A stretch of 64,000 nucleotides of DNA from Bacteroidales bacterium (GCA_024686335.1 JAILCI010000061.1:1-64000), one strand, 5' to 3'; shown: positions 18,781 through 26,590, counted from the stretch's first letter. Numbers and translations: made by a program. The notes: generated by a model not told the origin, from the letters alone.

Positions 18781-18909
18781 GGAAAAAACCTCTACGAGGT
18801 TCAATAAACAAAACATGGATAGAGACATCATCTCTATCCATGTTTTATAACATGTTGACCACGCAACAGCACTATGTGATGGAGATATCATTTTGCTTTC
18901 AACACGAAT

Positions 18910-18929
18910 GGTCGATGTGCACATCGACC
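18910..18929. repeat. 20-bp perfect palindrome
   Basis: GGTCGATGTG followed by its exact complement CACATCGACC. A degraded relative (GGTCGCTGTGTATATCGACC) lies near 868-887, sharing the neighbouring TTGTAGGGTCG / ACCCTACAA context. Confidence 0.7.
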
Positions 18930-18975
18930 CTACAATGTGTCGGTTTAGTCTCAAATAATATTGCCAAATAAACAA

Positions 18976-18999
18976 AGAGACGTTCCATGGAACGTCTCT
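18976..18999. repeat. dispersed palindrome, second copy
   Basis: A 24-bp palindrome with arms AGAGACG and CGTCTCT around TTCCATGGAA. It is followed by ACAAAGTGACCACGCACT. The same tail (ACAAAGTGACTCCGCACT) follows the variant GAGACGTGCTATAGCGCGTATCT at 19081, suggesting a related element with a different core. Confidence 0.8.
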
Positions 19000-19123
19000 A
19001 CAAAGTGACCACGCACTAAAAAAACTGATAACTGAAAACTGAAAGCCTATAACTGATAACCGACCCGTCTATCACCGTCGGAGACGTGCTATAGCGCGTA
19101 TCTACAAAGTGACTCCGCACTTT

Positions 19124-19155
19124 AACTGTCAACTATCAACTGTCAACTATCAACT
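19124..19155. repeat. period-7 minisatellite (AACTGTC/AACTATC)
   Basis: Four and a half alternating units of AACTGTC and AACTATC run up to the asd stop codon. The reverse complement of the same word (GATAGTT) forms the tandem array at 25969-26013. Confidence 0.7.
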
Positions 19156-20140
19156 ACATAAAGTGTTCCTCCACCCACTGGGCAATCTCCACAGCGTTGG
19201 TGGCGGCACCTTTGCGCAGGTTGTCGGCAACGACCCAAAGATTCAGTGTCTTGGGTTGACTCTCGTCGCGGCGGACACGCCCTACGAAGACCTCATCCTT
19301 GCCCTCAGCAAAGAGCGGCATCGGATAGATGTTGTTGGCGGGGTCGTCTTGCAGAACCACACCGGGCATTTCCTCGAGCAGACTACGCACCTCCTGAATG
19401 TCGAATTCCTCGTAGAACTCTACATTGACAGCCTCTGAATGACCGCCAGTTACAGGGACACGCACAACGGTAGCGGTGACAGCAATTTCAGGATCGCGAA
19501 GAATCTTACGGGTCTCGTTCACAAGTTTCATCTCCTCAGTGGTGTAGCCGTTTTCCTCAAAGGAACCACCGTGCGGGAAGAGGTTCATGTCAATCTGATA
19601 GGGATATACTTTATCAGCCTCGAGGCCAGCACGCTCATCCTGCAACTGCTTCACGGCTTTCATGCCTGTGCCGGTGATAGATTGATACGTGGAGACGACG
19701 AGTCTCTTGATTCTGTAACGTTTGTGCAACGGAGCAAGTGCCATCACCATCTGAATAGTAGAGCAGTTGGGATTGGCAATGATCTTGTCGTTAGCGGTAA
19801 TTACGTCTCCGTTGATTTCAGGCACCACTAGCGGTTTGTCAGGATCGCTGCGCCAGGCGGAGGAGTTGTCCACCACCACCGTGCCAACCTCCGCAAAGAG
19901 AGGTGCATACTGCAACGAAGGACCGCTACCAGCTGAGAAGATGGCAATGTCAGGGTGCTGCGCGATGGCATCCTCCACGGAGACCACCTTAAAGCTCTTG
20001 CCGGCGAACTCCACCTCTTTGCCCACTGAACGTGACGAGGCTGCCGGAATAAATTCACAATTACCGTATCCTCTCTCTTCCAAGACTTTACGCATTACGC
20101 CACCTACTAATCCCGTGGCACCGACTAAAGCTATTTTCAT
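19154..20140 (-). CDS. asd: aspartate-semialdehyde dehydrogenase
   Basis: A 328-aa enzyme reducing L-aspartyl phosphate to aspartate semialdehyde with NADPH, in the lysine, threonine, methionine and diaminopimelate pathway. The nucleotide-binding motif GATGLVGG is at residues 7-14, the active-site Cys is in NPNCSTIQ (about residue 128) and the catalytic His is in GGHSEAV. The length is standard. It is divergent from the lamin-tail gene, with two minus-7 boxes almost touching between them. The stop codon lies inside a minisatellite. The aspartate kinase that would make its substrate is encoded at 33975-35237. Confidence 0.95.
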   Translation of the reverse strand: MKIALVGATGLVGGVMRKVLEERGYGNCEFIPAASSRSVGKEVEFAGKSFKVVSVEDAIAQHPDIAIFSAGSGPSLQYAPLFAEVGTVVVDNSSAWRSDPDKPLVVPEINGDVITANDKIIANPNCSTIQMVMALAPLHKRYRIKRLVVSTYQSITGTGMKAVKQLQDERAGLEADKVYPYQIDMNLFPHGGSFEENGYTTEEMKLVNETRKILRDPEIAVTATVVRVPVTGGHSEAVNVEFYEEFDIQEVRSLLEEMPGVVLQDDPANNIYPMPLFAEGKDEVFVGRVRRDESQPKTLNLWVVADNLRKGAATNAVEIAQWVEEHFM

Positions 20141-20175
20141 AATTTTAATTATTTTTTAAAAGTTATCAACAATCT

Positions 20176-20207
20176 CTTGACTTTTGACCGCAAAGATACT
20201 ATTTTTG
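20176..20207 (+). promoter_or_regulatory. promoter of the lamin-tail gene
   Basis: TATTTTTG at 20200-20207 (TAnnTTTG) with CTTG at 20176-20179 at 20-bp spacing as a weak minus-33. It lies downstream of the ATG at 20184 and so argues for the start at 20238. Confidence 0.55.
20191..20198 (-). promoter_or_regulatory. minus-7 box for asd
   Basis: CAAAGATA reads TATCTTTG on the minus strand, 50 bp before the asd ATG. Only one base separates it from the plus-strand box at 20200. Confidence 0.5.
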
Positions 20208-20237
20208 CTGAACATTATGAAAACAAAACATAAAGTT

Positions 20238-21956
20238 ATGAACAACAAAATTGGAATCTTCAGATGGTTCGTTTTTACCATTGTATCAGCATTTTACCTC
20301 ACCATTTCGGGACAAGTCGGGCGCTATGACGTGATCATCAGCGAAATCATGGCAGACCCAACGCCGACAGTCGGGCTACCTGCAGTGGAATATTTGGAAT
20401 TACACAACCGGACAGACGAGGCTTGTCTGCTGGTTGGATGCACTTTACGATTAGGGAACACCGCCAAGGCGCTACCGGCCATCAGCATCGACAGCGGAGG
20501 ATATGTCTTGGTGATAGCTGAGAAGAATCGCGAATTGCTGGAGCCGTTAGGCGTCGACATTTACACTCTCTCATCATTGAGTATCACCGATGGCGGGACG
20601 CAGTTGATTTTGTCAGATGCCAACGGGGAAATCCTTCACTCCGTAGCTTTCCGAAAACGATGGCATCAGGAAGTCATCAAGCAGGAGGGTGGCTGGGCTC
20701 TGGAGATGAGAGATGATAGGCAGCCATGGTTGGAGGAGGAGGGCTGGGCCTCTTCGGTGGACCCGTCGGGCGGTACCCCAGGACGAGCGAACTCACTGGA
20801 ACCGTTGCCGCCCGACGTGACGCCACCAGCGCTATGGCGAACTACGATGCTCGACAGTCTCACATTGCGCTTGTGGTGCACCGAGCCATTGCACCCTCCC
20901 ATAGAGAATGGCGCCGAACTTTTCCAGATAACGCCCAATATCGGAATCGACGGAGTCTCGGAGGTGCCGCCAACGTTCACGGGCCTGGATCTGCATCTTG
21001 CGGCGGCACCGGAAGAGGGTACATCTTACCGATTGGAAGTCATCGGCCCCCTACCCGACTGCGCTGGCAATCCTATTCCTGTCGGCAGTGGATTAGATTG
21101 GGGAATAGCATCGCAACCAGAATATAACGATTTAGTCATCAATGAGATCCTTACGCACCCTTTTGACGGCACTGATGCTGACTTCGTAGAGATTTATAAC
21201 CGTTCGGATCAAATCATCGACCTCAATAGCGTCAAGATTGGCAGCGGTGGCGACACGTTGCCCGAAAAGGCGGCTGTAGCGGTAAGCAGCGGAATGCAGT
21301 TGTTACCAGAGCATTATGCAGTGCTTTGCAAAGACCGGCGAGCCACCTTGTCACAATACACCTGCCAAGATCCGTTTGCGCTCATCCAATGCGACTCGCT
21401 GCCCGCCTATGCGAACATGACAGGAATTGTCTTCCTTACCGACTACAGTCTGCGCAGCATAGACTGCCTTGCCTACGACGAAGAGATGCACTACGGGAGA
21501 CTCAACAGCACCGAAGGAGTCAGTTTGGAGCGTCTAGACCCAGAGCGGGCAACACAGGACGACGGCAATTGGCATTCAGCCGCAGAAAGCGCTGGTTTTG
21601 CGACTCCCGGATACATCAATTCTCAACATATCAACGATATTCCCGATGGAGAATTAAGTGTCGCACCAGAGGTCATCTCTCCCGACAATGACGGGTTCGA
21701 AGACTACGCGTTGATTAGTCTAAAACTACCTAATCCTGAATGCCGAGTCAGCATACAACTTTTTGATGAGAATGGCATTCCGATATGCCATTTGGCAAAC
21801 AATGAGCTATGCGGATCGGAAGCTCTATTCCGTTGGGATGGCGAAGACGACCAGAGACGGAAAGTGCCTAGAGGCCTATACATCATTGACGCGAGATGGT
21901 GGAATCTGGAAGGAAAGCCAGGGCACAAACGAAAAGTGGTGGCGGTGCACAACTGA
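20238..21956 (+). CDS. secreted lamin-tail-domain protein with a gliding/T9SS-like C-terminus
   Basis: About 572 aa. I prefer the ATG at 20238 (MNNKIGIFRWFVFTIVSAFY, a signal peptide ending LTISGQ) because the promoter box at 20200-20207 excludes the ATG at 20184; 20217 is a third option. Two lamin-tail-like beta domains are visible: VIISEIMADPTP...VEYLELHNRTDEACLLVG near the N-terminus, and LVINEILTHPFDGTDADFVEIYNRSDQIIDL about 270 residues later. The C-terminal ~95 residues (APEVISPDNDGFEDYALI...FRWDGEDDQRRKVPRGLYII) resemble FlgD-Ig/CHU_C-type ends of T9SS cargo. No enzyme motif was seen. A surface or secreted structural role is inferred. The next gene begins 33 bp later. Confidence 0.85.
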   Translation: MNNKIGIFRWFVFTIVSAFYLTISGQVGRYDVIISEIMADPTPTVGLPAVEYLELHNRTDEACLLVGCTLRLGNTAKALPAISIDSGGYVLVIAEKNRELLEPLGVDIYTLSSLSITDGGTQLILSDANGEILHSVAFRKRWHQEVIKQEGGWALEMRDDRQPWLEEEGWASSVDPSGGTPGRANSLEPLPPDVTPPALWRTTMLDSLTLRLWCTEPLHPPIENGAELFQITPNIGIDGVSEVPPTFTGLDLHLAAAPEEGTSYRLEVIGPLPDCAGNPIPVGSGLDWGIASQPEYNDLVINEILTHPFDGTDADFVEIYNRSDQIIDLNSVKIGSGGDTLPEKAAVAVSSGMQLLPEHYAVLCKDRRATLSQYTCQDPFALIQCDSLPAYANMTGIVFLTDYSLRSIDCLAYDEEMHYGRLNSTEGVSLERLDPERATQDDGNWHSAAESAGFATPGYINSQHINDIPDGELSVAPEVISPDNDGFEDYALISLKLPNPECRVSIQLFDENGIPICHLANNELCGSEALFRWDGEDDQRRKVPRGLYIIDARWWNLEGKPGHKRKVVAVHN

Positions 21957-21969
21957 ACAAATTTTGTTG

Positions 21970-21977
21970 TACTTTTG
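21970..21977 (+). promoter_or_regulatory. possible minus-7 box for the metallo-hydrolase gene
   Basis: TACTTTTG fits TAnnTTTG, 12 bp before the preferred ATG at 21990, which would give a very short leader. No minus-33 element was found. Confidence 0.4.
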
Positions 21978-21989
21978 CCGCCGCTGAAT

Positions 21990-22763
21990 ATGAAAGTGAC
22001 CTTATTGGGTACCGGAACATCGCAGGGAGTACCTGTTGTGGGCTGTCAGTGCGCGGTTTGCCACTCTGACGACACACGGGATCATCGTCTGCGCACAGCG
22101 GCTTTTATAGAGGTTGACGGCGTCAACATTCTATTGGATGCCGGTCCAGACCTGCGCATGCAGCTCTTGCGGGAAAACATCACTCACGTAGACGCTGTAC
22201 TGATAACGCATGAGCACAAAGACCATCTTGCTGGATTAGACGACATCAGGCCCATCTATTTCATGATGAAGGAGCCCATGCAGATCTACGCGATGCCGCG
22301 TGTCTTAAAAGTCATTCGCAAAGATTTCGACTACGCATTCAAGCAGAACCCCTACCCTGGCGCTCCAGCTTTCACCTTACATCCGGTATATGACGACCCT
22401 TTCCAAGTTAAAGGTATCGAGATAACGCCAATTCACGTGCGGCATCTCACCCTCCCCATTTTAGGTTATCGAATACAAGACATGGCCTACATCACGGATG
22501 GCAGTTTCATCTCTGAAACAGAGTTGCAGAAACTCAAAGGACTGAAACTTCTGGTTATTAACGCATTGAGAATCAAGGAGCATTACTCACACTTCAACCT
22601 CCAACAGGCCTTAGCTATTATCGAACGACTACAGCCCGAGCAGGCGACCATCACCCATATCTCCCACGAGATGGGACTTTATGCCGAAACCAGCCAATTA
22701 CTACCAAAAAATGTACAGCTAGGATATGATGGACTTTCCTTTGAAATCACAAAAAATGAGTAG
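21990..22763 (+). CDS. MBL-fold metallo-hydrolase (PhnP-like)
   Basis: About 257 aa. The ATG at 21990 (MKVTLLGTGTSQGVP) is preferred over one 15 bp earlier, because the family begins with this beta strand and because a minus-7 box lies just upstream. The metal-binding motif THEHKDH (HxHxDH) is around residue 70, with further ligands probably in HVRH, ITDGSF and ITHISHE. GCQCAVCHSDDTRDHRLRT is a Cys-containing insertion typical of PhnP-like cyclic phosphodiesterases and related hydrolases. The substrate is unknown and the protein is probably cytosolic. Confidence 0.87.
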   Translation: MKVTLLGTGTSQGVPVVGCQCAVCHSDDTRDHRLRTAAFIEVDGVNILLDAGPDLRMQLLRENITHVDAVLITHEHKDHLAGLDDIRPIYFMMKEPMQIYAMPRVLKVIRKDFDYAFKQNPYPGAPAFTLHPVYDDPFQVKGIEITPIHVRHLTLPILGYRIQDMAYITDGSFISETELQKLKGLKLLVINALRIKEHYSHFNLQQALAIIERLQPEQATITHISHEMGLYAETSQLLPKNVQLGYDGLSFEITKNE

Positions 22764-22785
22764 TGATAACAAAAGAAAAAAATCG

Positions 22786-22793
22786 TATATTTG
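22786..22793 (+). promoter_or_regulatory. minus-7 box for the oxidoreductase operon
   Basis: TATATTTG matches TAnnTTTG, 70 bp before the ferredoxin-subunit ATG at 22863. Confidence 0.55.
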
Positions 22794-22862
22794 CAGCCGA
22801 CATTTTTTTTTGCTTAAAAACAACAACTAATCAATTTTATAAATTCTAAAACACATTTAATT

Positions 22863-23084
22863 ATGGCATTTAAAGGAGCTTTAATCATTGACACGGAAAA
22901 GTGTAAAGGTTGTGGCGTCTGCATCACAGGCTGTCCGAACCAGTGCATCGCACTTTCCAAACACGTAAATGCGAAAGGTTACAATTACCTTGAGATGGTG
23001 AAAGAAGACAGCTGCATTGGTTGTGCCAGCTGCGCAGTCATCTGTCCTGATGGCGTCATCGAGGTTTATCGCGCAAAGGAGTAA
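22863..23084 (+). CDS. korD: 2-oxoacid:ferredoxin oxidoreductase, ferredoxin-like delta subunit
   Basis: A 73-aa protein with two [4Fe-4S] motifs, CKGCGVCITGCP (residues 18-29) and CIGCASCAVICP (51-62). It passes electrons from the thiamine-diphosphate subunit to ferredoxin. It is the first gene of a four-gene operon (delta, alpha, beta, gamma) with small gaps. The split four-subunit layout is that of KOR/VOR enzymes. The symbol is by analogy, since the substrate is not proven. Confidence 0.9.
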   Translation: MAFKGALIIDTEKCKGCGVCITGCPNQCIALSKHVNAKGYNYLEMVKEDSCIGCASCAVICPDGVIEVYRAKE

Positions 23085-23146
23085 CCGTCAACATTTCCCA
23101 AGAATTAACGAATTAACTAATTAAAACAACAAAACAACTTAGTAAA

Positions 23147-24226
23147 ATGGCAAAAGAATTAAAATTAATGAAGGGTAATCAAGCCATTGCCGAGGCTGCC
23201 ATCCGCTGTGGTTGCGACGGATATTTCGGATATCCTATCACTCCGCAGAGTGAGGTTCTGGAGCATCTGATGGCTGAAAGACCATATTTGACAACTGGCA
23301 TGGTTGTTCTTCAAGCCGAAAGTGAATTAGCATCCATCAACATGGTGTATGCCGGTGCTGCTGCTGGTAAGCGCGTCATGACCTCATCCTCATCTCCTGG
23401 TTTTTCCTTGATGCAGGAAGGTCTTTCCTATATCGCTGGCGCTGAGCTGCCCGCATTGTGTGTCAATGTCGTTCGTGGCGGCCCAGGTCTGGGTACCATC
23501 CAACCTTCTCAATCCGACTATTTCCAGACCACCAAGGGTGGCGGTCATGGTGACTATCGTCTGATCACCCTCGCCCCTGCTTCCGTACAAGAAATGTATG
23601 ACTTCGTGGAACTGGGCTTTGACTTGGCTTTCAAATATCGTAACCCCGTTGCCATCCTTTCTGACGGTGTCATCGGTCAGGTTATGGAGAAAGTCATGGT
23701 AGACGACTACAAACCGCGCTGGACGGATGAATATATTGAAAAAACTTGTCCTTGGGCTGCCACAGGTCATCGCTCCACGGGCAAACACAGAATCGTGACT
23801 TCTCTTGAGCTCGAAGCTCTGAAACAGGAAGCCATCAACGACAGAATCCAAGCTAAATACAGAAAATGCGAAGAGGAAGACGCTCGTTACGAAGCTATCC
23901 AATGTGACGATGCTGAATATCTGTTCGTAGCATACGGCTCTGCTGCTCGTATCTGTATGAAGGCTATAGAGTTGGCTCGCGCAGAGGGCATCAAGGTCGG
24001 TTTGGTTCGTCCGATCACCTTGTGGCCGTTCCCGACCAAAGCTGTCGCCGAGATTGGCGGTCGCATGAAGAAGATCCTCAGCGTTGAAATGAACGCCGGA
24101 CAGATGATCGAAGACGTTAAGTTGGCAGTGGACTGCAAGATCCCTGTTGAGCACTTCGGCCGTTACGGTGGTGTCATCCCGACTCCTGCAGAGATCCTCG
24201 AGGCTTTGAAAAAAATGGTTAAATAA
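23147..24226 (+). CDS. korA: 2-oxoacid:ferredoxin oxidoreductase alpha subunit (KorA/VorB type)
   Basis: A 359-aa subunit with the pyrimidine-binding domain start GNQAIAEAAIRCGCDGYFGYPITPQSE, the invariant Glu environment LQAESELASINMVYGAA-like, and SSSSPGFSLMQEGLSYIAGAELP. The family oxidatively decarboxylates 2-oxoglutarate or branched 2-oxoacids to acyl-CoA, reducing ferredoxin. The short form without a fused gamma domain is often annotated as 3-methyl-2-oxobutanoate dehydrogenase (VorB), but sequence alone does not decide between substrates. It lies between the delta and beta genes. Confidence 0.88.
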   Translation: MAKELKLMKGNQAIAEAAIRCGCDGYFGYPITPQSEVLEHLMAERPYLTTGMVVLQAESELASINMVYAGAAAGKRVMTSSSSPGFSLMQEGLSYIAGAELPALCVNVVRGGPGLGTIQPSQSDYFQTTKGGGHGDYRLITLAPASVQEMYDFVELGFDLAFKYRNPVAILSDGVIGQVMEKVMVDDYKPRWTDEYIEKTCPWAATGHRSTGKHRIVTSLELEALKQEAINDRIQAKYRKCEEEDARYEAIQCDDAEYLFVAYGSAARICMKAIELARAEGIKVGLVRPITLWPFPTKAVAEIGGRMKKILSVEMNAGQMIEDVKLAVDCKIPVEHFGRYGGVIPTPAEILEALKKMVK

Positions 24227-24244
24227 TTTAAAGAACTTGAAATT

Positions 24245-25087
24245 ATGACAAGAGAAGATATAATCAAACCCGAAAACTTAGTGTACAAACGCACTCCGGT
24301 TCTCACGGATGCCACGATGCACTATTGCCCAGGCTGCGGTCACGGTGTGGTACACAGAATCATCGCCGAGGTTATCGAAGAGATGGGTATCCAGAATAAT
24401 GTCATCGGTATTTCCCCTGTGGGTTGTTCCGTATTGGCATACAACTATTTTGATGTTGACTTTGTAGAGGCTGCCCATGGTCGTGCTCCTGCCTGCGCCT
24501 CCGCTATCAAACGTCTTCGTCCGGAGACCTTCGTATTCTCCTATCAAGGTGACGGCGACTTGGCATCCATCGGCTGCGCCGAGGTTATGCACGCCTGCAA
24601 CCGTGGTGAGAACATCACGATGATCTTCATCAACAACGGTATCTATGGTATGACCGGCGGTCAGATGGCTCCTACTACCCTCGAAGGTATGGAGACTGTC
24701 ACCTGTCCTTACGGCCGTGATCCTGAGATCATGGGACACACCATGCGCCTCACCGAGATGCTGGCCCAGCTGCCCGGCACCTACTACGTGACCCGCCAGG
24801 CTGTCTATACCCCCGCCCTCGCTAGAAAGTGCAAGAAAGCCATCCGCACCGCCTTCGAGAACCAAAAACTCAACAAAGGCGTCTCCTTCGTAGAGGTAAC
24901 CTCCAACTGTAACTCAGGTTGGAAAATGACCCCTGTACAAGCCAACAAGTGGATGGAAGAGAACACTCTTAAGTTCTTCCCGCTCGGCGATATGAAGGTG
25001 GAAGGCAAGTTCGACCCGAAATTCATCGAACGCGTAGGTACATTTGATCAACCCAATGAGACCATCTTCTCATTGAGAAAAAAATAA
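24245..25087 (+). CDS. korB: 2-oxoacid:ferredoxin oxidoreductase beta subunit (TPP-binding)
   Basis: A 280-aa subunit. HYCPGCGHG (Cys 28 and 31) begins the catalytic domain, and the TPP motif runs from GDGDLASIG (about residues 102-110) to NNGIYGMTGGQ about 28 residues later. TCPYGRD and SNCNSGWKMTPVQANKWMEE are family segments. It starts 18 bp after the alpha gene and is followed 20 bp later by gamma. It holds thiamine diphosphate and works with the alpha, gamma and delta subunits in the cytosol. Confidence 0.92.
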   Translation: MTREDIIKPENLVYKRTPVLTDATMHYCPGCGHGVVHRIIAEVIEEMGIQNNVIGISPVGCSVLAYNYFDVDFVEAAHGRAPACASAIKRLRPETFVFSYQGDGDLASIGCAEVMHACNRGENITMIFINNGIYGMTGGQMAPTTLEGMETVTCPYGRDPEIMGHTMRLTEMLAQLPGTYYVTRQAVYTPALARKCKKAIRTAFENQKLNKGVSFVEVTSNCNSGWKMTPVQANKWMEENTLKFFPLGDMKVEGKFDPKFIERVGTFDQPNETIFSLRKK

Positions 25088-25107
25088 TCCTTAAAATCAC
25101 AAAGAAA

Positions 25108-25659
25108 ATGACAGAAGAAATAATTATAGCAGGCTTCGGCGGTCAAGGTGTACTCTCCATGGGTAAGATCCTGGCTTACGCCGGCATTATGCAAGACAAG
25201 GAAGTCAGCTGGCTTCCTTCCTATGGTCCTGAAATGCGTGGTGGTACCTCCAACGTTACCGTTATCATTAGCGACGAGCGTATCTGCTCTCCCTATCTTA
25301 ACCAGTTCGACACCGCCATCATCCTGAACCAACAGTCCATGGACAAGTTCGAATCATCCGTGAAACCTGGCGGTCTTTTGATCTATGACCCCAACGGTAT
25401 CTCTCACCACCCCACCCGTAAAGACATCAACATCTATCAGGTGGCCGCTGCCGACAAGGCTAACGAACTTGGTATCGCTAAGCTGTTCAACATGATCGTC
25501 CTTGGCGGTTTCCTCAAAGTGAAACCCCTCGTAACTCCTGAAATGTTACATAAAGGTCTGGAGAAGTCTCTTCCTGAACGTCACCACCACCTCATCCCGA
25601 AGAATGAGGAGGCTGTAGAGATCGGTAAGACCATCCTCAAACCTTATCATACATTATAA
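25108..25659 (+). CDS. korC: 2-oxoacid:ferredoxin oxidoreductase gamma subunit
   Basis: A 183-aa subunit with the signature IIIAGFGGQGVLSMGKILAYAG at the N-terminus and PSYGPEMRGGTSNVTVIIS about residues 34-52. It contributes CoA binding in this enzyme family. It is the last gene of the operon and is followed directly by an intrinsic terminator. Confidence 0.92.
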   Translation: MTEEIIIAGFGGQGVLSMGKILAYAGIMQDKEVSWLPSYGPEMRGGTSNVTVIISDERICSPYLNQFDTAIILNQQSMDKFESSVKPGGLLIYDPNGISHHPTRKDINIYQVAAADKANELGIAKLFNMIVLGGFLKVKPLVTPEMLHKGLEKSLPERHHHLIPKNEEAVEIGKTILKPYHTL

Positions 25660-25671
25660 TTTACAAACTAT

Positions 25672-25701
25672 ACCCGGAGAGAAAATCTCTCCGGGTATTT
25701 T
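25672..25701 (+). terminator. terminator of the oxidoreductase operon
   Basis: A 10-bp perfect stem ACCCGGAGAG / CTCTCCGGGT (25672-25681 and 25687-25696) with a 5-nt loop, followed by ATTTTTAT. It lies 12 bp after the gamma-subunit stop codon. Confidence 0.85.
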
Positions 25702-25722
25702 TATCTTTAAAAACCTAAAACT

Positions 25723-25959
25723 ATGGGCACAAAGAAACTTTACTTAAGCCAAACAGACAAGAAGATTGCAGGCGTATGCGGTGGCATCGCCGAATACCTG
25801 GATGTTGACCCCACTGTGGTTAGGATTATCTTCCTAGTCGCCCTTATATGTGGCTCTTTCGGATTCTGGGCATATATCATTGTCTGGATCGCAGCCCCTC
25901 CAAAACCACAAGATGATATCACGACTGATATCCCTGACAGCGGGTTTTCCAACGACTAG
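25723..25959 (+). CDS. PspC-domain membrane protein
   Basis: A 78-aa PspC-domain protein: KKLYLSQTDKKIAGVCGGIAEYLDVDPTVVRI followed by one hydrophobic helix (IIFLVALICGSFGFWAYIIVWIAAP). The family is linked to phage-shock/envelope stress in other bacteria, where PspC senses membrane damage. No pspA or pspB is adjacent, and the role here is unknown. It lies between two terminator-like structures, so it is probably monocistronic. Confidence 0.88.
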   Translation: MGTKKLYLSQTDKKIAGVCGGIAEYLDVDPTVVRIIFLVALICGSFGFWAYIIVWIAAPPKPQDDITTDIPDSGFSND

Positions 25960-25968
25960 AGGAGATAA

Positions 25969-26013
25969 TAGTTGATAGTTGATAGTTGATAGTTGATAGT
26001 TGACAGTTGTCAG
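25969..26013. repeat. GTTGATA period-7 minisatellite
   Basis: Four or five uninterrupted GTTGATA units, then GTTGACA and GTTGTCA variants. It is the complement of the array at 19124-19155. Confidence 0.75.
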
Positions 26014-26045
26014 TTATTTTATTAGTTAAAGTGCTGGGGCACGAT

Positions 26046-26076
26046 GTAGAGACGTTCCATGGAACGTCTTTTTTGT
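26046..26076 (+). terminator. dispersed palindrome with a T-run, probable pspC-side terminator
   Basis: The 18-bp palindrome GACGTTCCATGGAACGTC (26051-26068) is preceded by TGTAGA and followed by eight Ts apart from one G (TTTTTTGTTTT). The stem plus T-run could terminate plus-strand transcription. The right arm of the longer palindrome seen at 18749-18780 is missing. Confidence 0.55.
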
Positions 26077-26330
26077 TTTGAGCATCCATTAATTTAATAA
26101 TTTAATAATTTAATAGCTTAATAGCCCCATAATCCCCTTCCGCGGTGGCACAACTCGTACTTCGGGGCAAATAATTCCCGCACCGCGGTATTGGGTTGGG
26201 CACATTCTCCCCTACCAGGCTTTCGGGCCTTACGGCCCTTGGGGATCCCGATGGGCACGAGCTACAGGGATGGAACCTCTACGAGGTTCAGTTCGTTTGT
26301 GGAAGTCAACGCGCAACTCTCAAACTGCGG

Positions 26331-26480
26331 GGACGCGTCTTTACCAAACTGCGAGGACGCAGTTTGCCCCGTAAGAGGACGCAGTTCGCTCCGTAACCCA
26401 AACTGCGGGGACGCGTCTTTACCAAACTGCGGGGACGCAGTTTGCTCCATGCAAGGACGCAGTTTGCTCCGGGGACGCAG
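26331..26480. repeat. 68-bp tandem duplication of GC-rich words
   Basis: CAAACTGCGGGGACGCGTCT starts at both 26331 and 26399. Each unit also carries CCAAACTGCG(A/G)GGACGCAGTTTG, itself partly palindromic. A related GACGCAGATTGCTCCG element occurs at 33911-33926. Confidence 0.75.
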
Positions 26481-26559
26481 TTCTCCCCGTGGCATTCATT
26501 TCAACAATTAAACGATTAAACAATTAAACAAAATAATTTGTACAACACCCCTTTGAAAT

Positions 26560-26590
26560 TTTGAAACTCTTACATTTTTTTGTATTTTTG
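26560..26590 (+). promoter_or_regulatory. promoter of the OPT-holB operon
   Basis: TTTG at 26560-26563 and TATTTTTG at 26583-26590, separated by 19 bp, an excellent match to the Bacteroidota TTTG-N19/21-TAnnTTTG consensus. It lies 39 bp before the OPT ATG. Confidence 0.7.

Larger units (their letters stand above)
18734..19153. other. repeat-rich intergenic spacer
   Basis: No gene is supported between the convergent cdaA and asd genes. The spacer holds two copies of the GACGTTCCATGGAACGTC palindrome, a variant palindrome at about 19081-19104, a GGTCGATGTGCACATCGACC palindrome, a CATGGATAGAGA/TCTCTATCCATG inverted repeat near 18814-18842, AACTGATA-type tandem words (19022-19060) and a period-7 minisatellite reaching the asd stop codon. 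Confidence 0.8.
25960..26558. other. repeat-rich spacer before the OPT gene
   Basis: I see no gene. The spacer holds a GTTGATA minisatellite (25969-26013), a copy of the dispersed palindrome (26046-26076), AATTTAAT tandem words (about 26090-26122), a GAACCTC/GAGGTTC hairpin (26274-26290) also seen at 18787-18801, and 68-bp tandem units rich in GGACGCAGTTTGCTCC words (26331-26480). Short open frames across 26191-26511 follow the repeats and are not credible genes. Confidence 0.75.

Noticed and set aside
20184-20237. Earlier start codons for the lamin-tail protein
   Set aside because: The ATG at 20184 lies upstream of the minus-7 box at 20200; the signal peptide fits 20238 better.
26191-26511. 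Plus-strand open frame of ~106 codons
   Set aside because: It runs through the 68-bp tandem words and encodes repeated NCGDASLPNCGDA-like strings, a product of the repeat.
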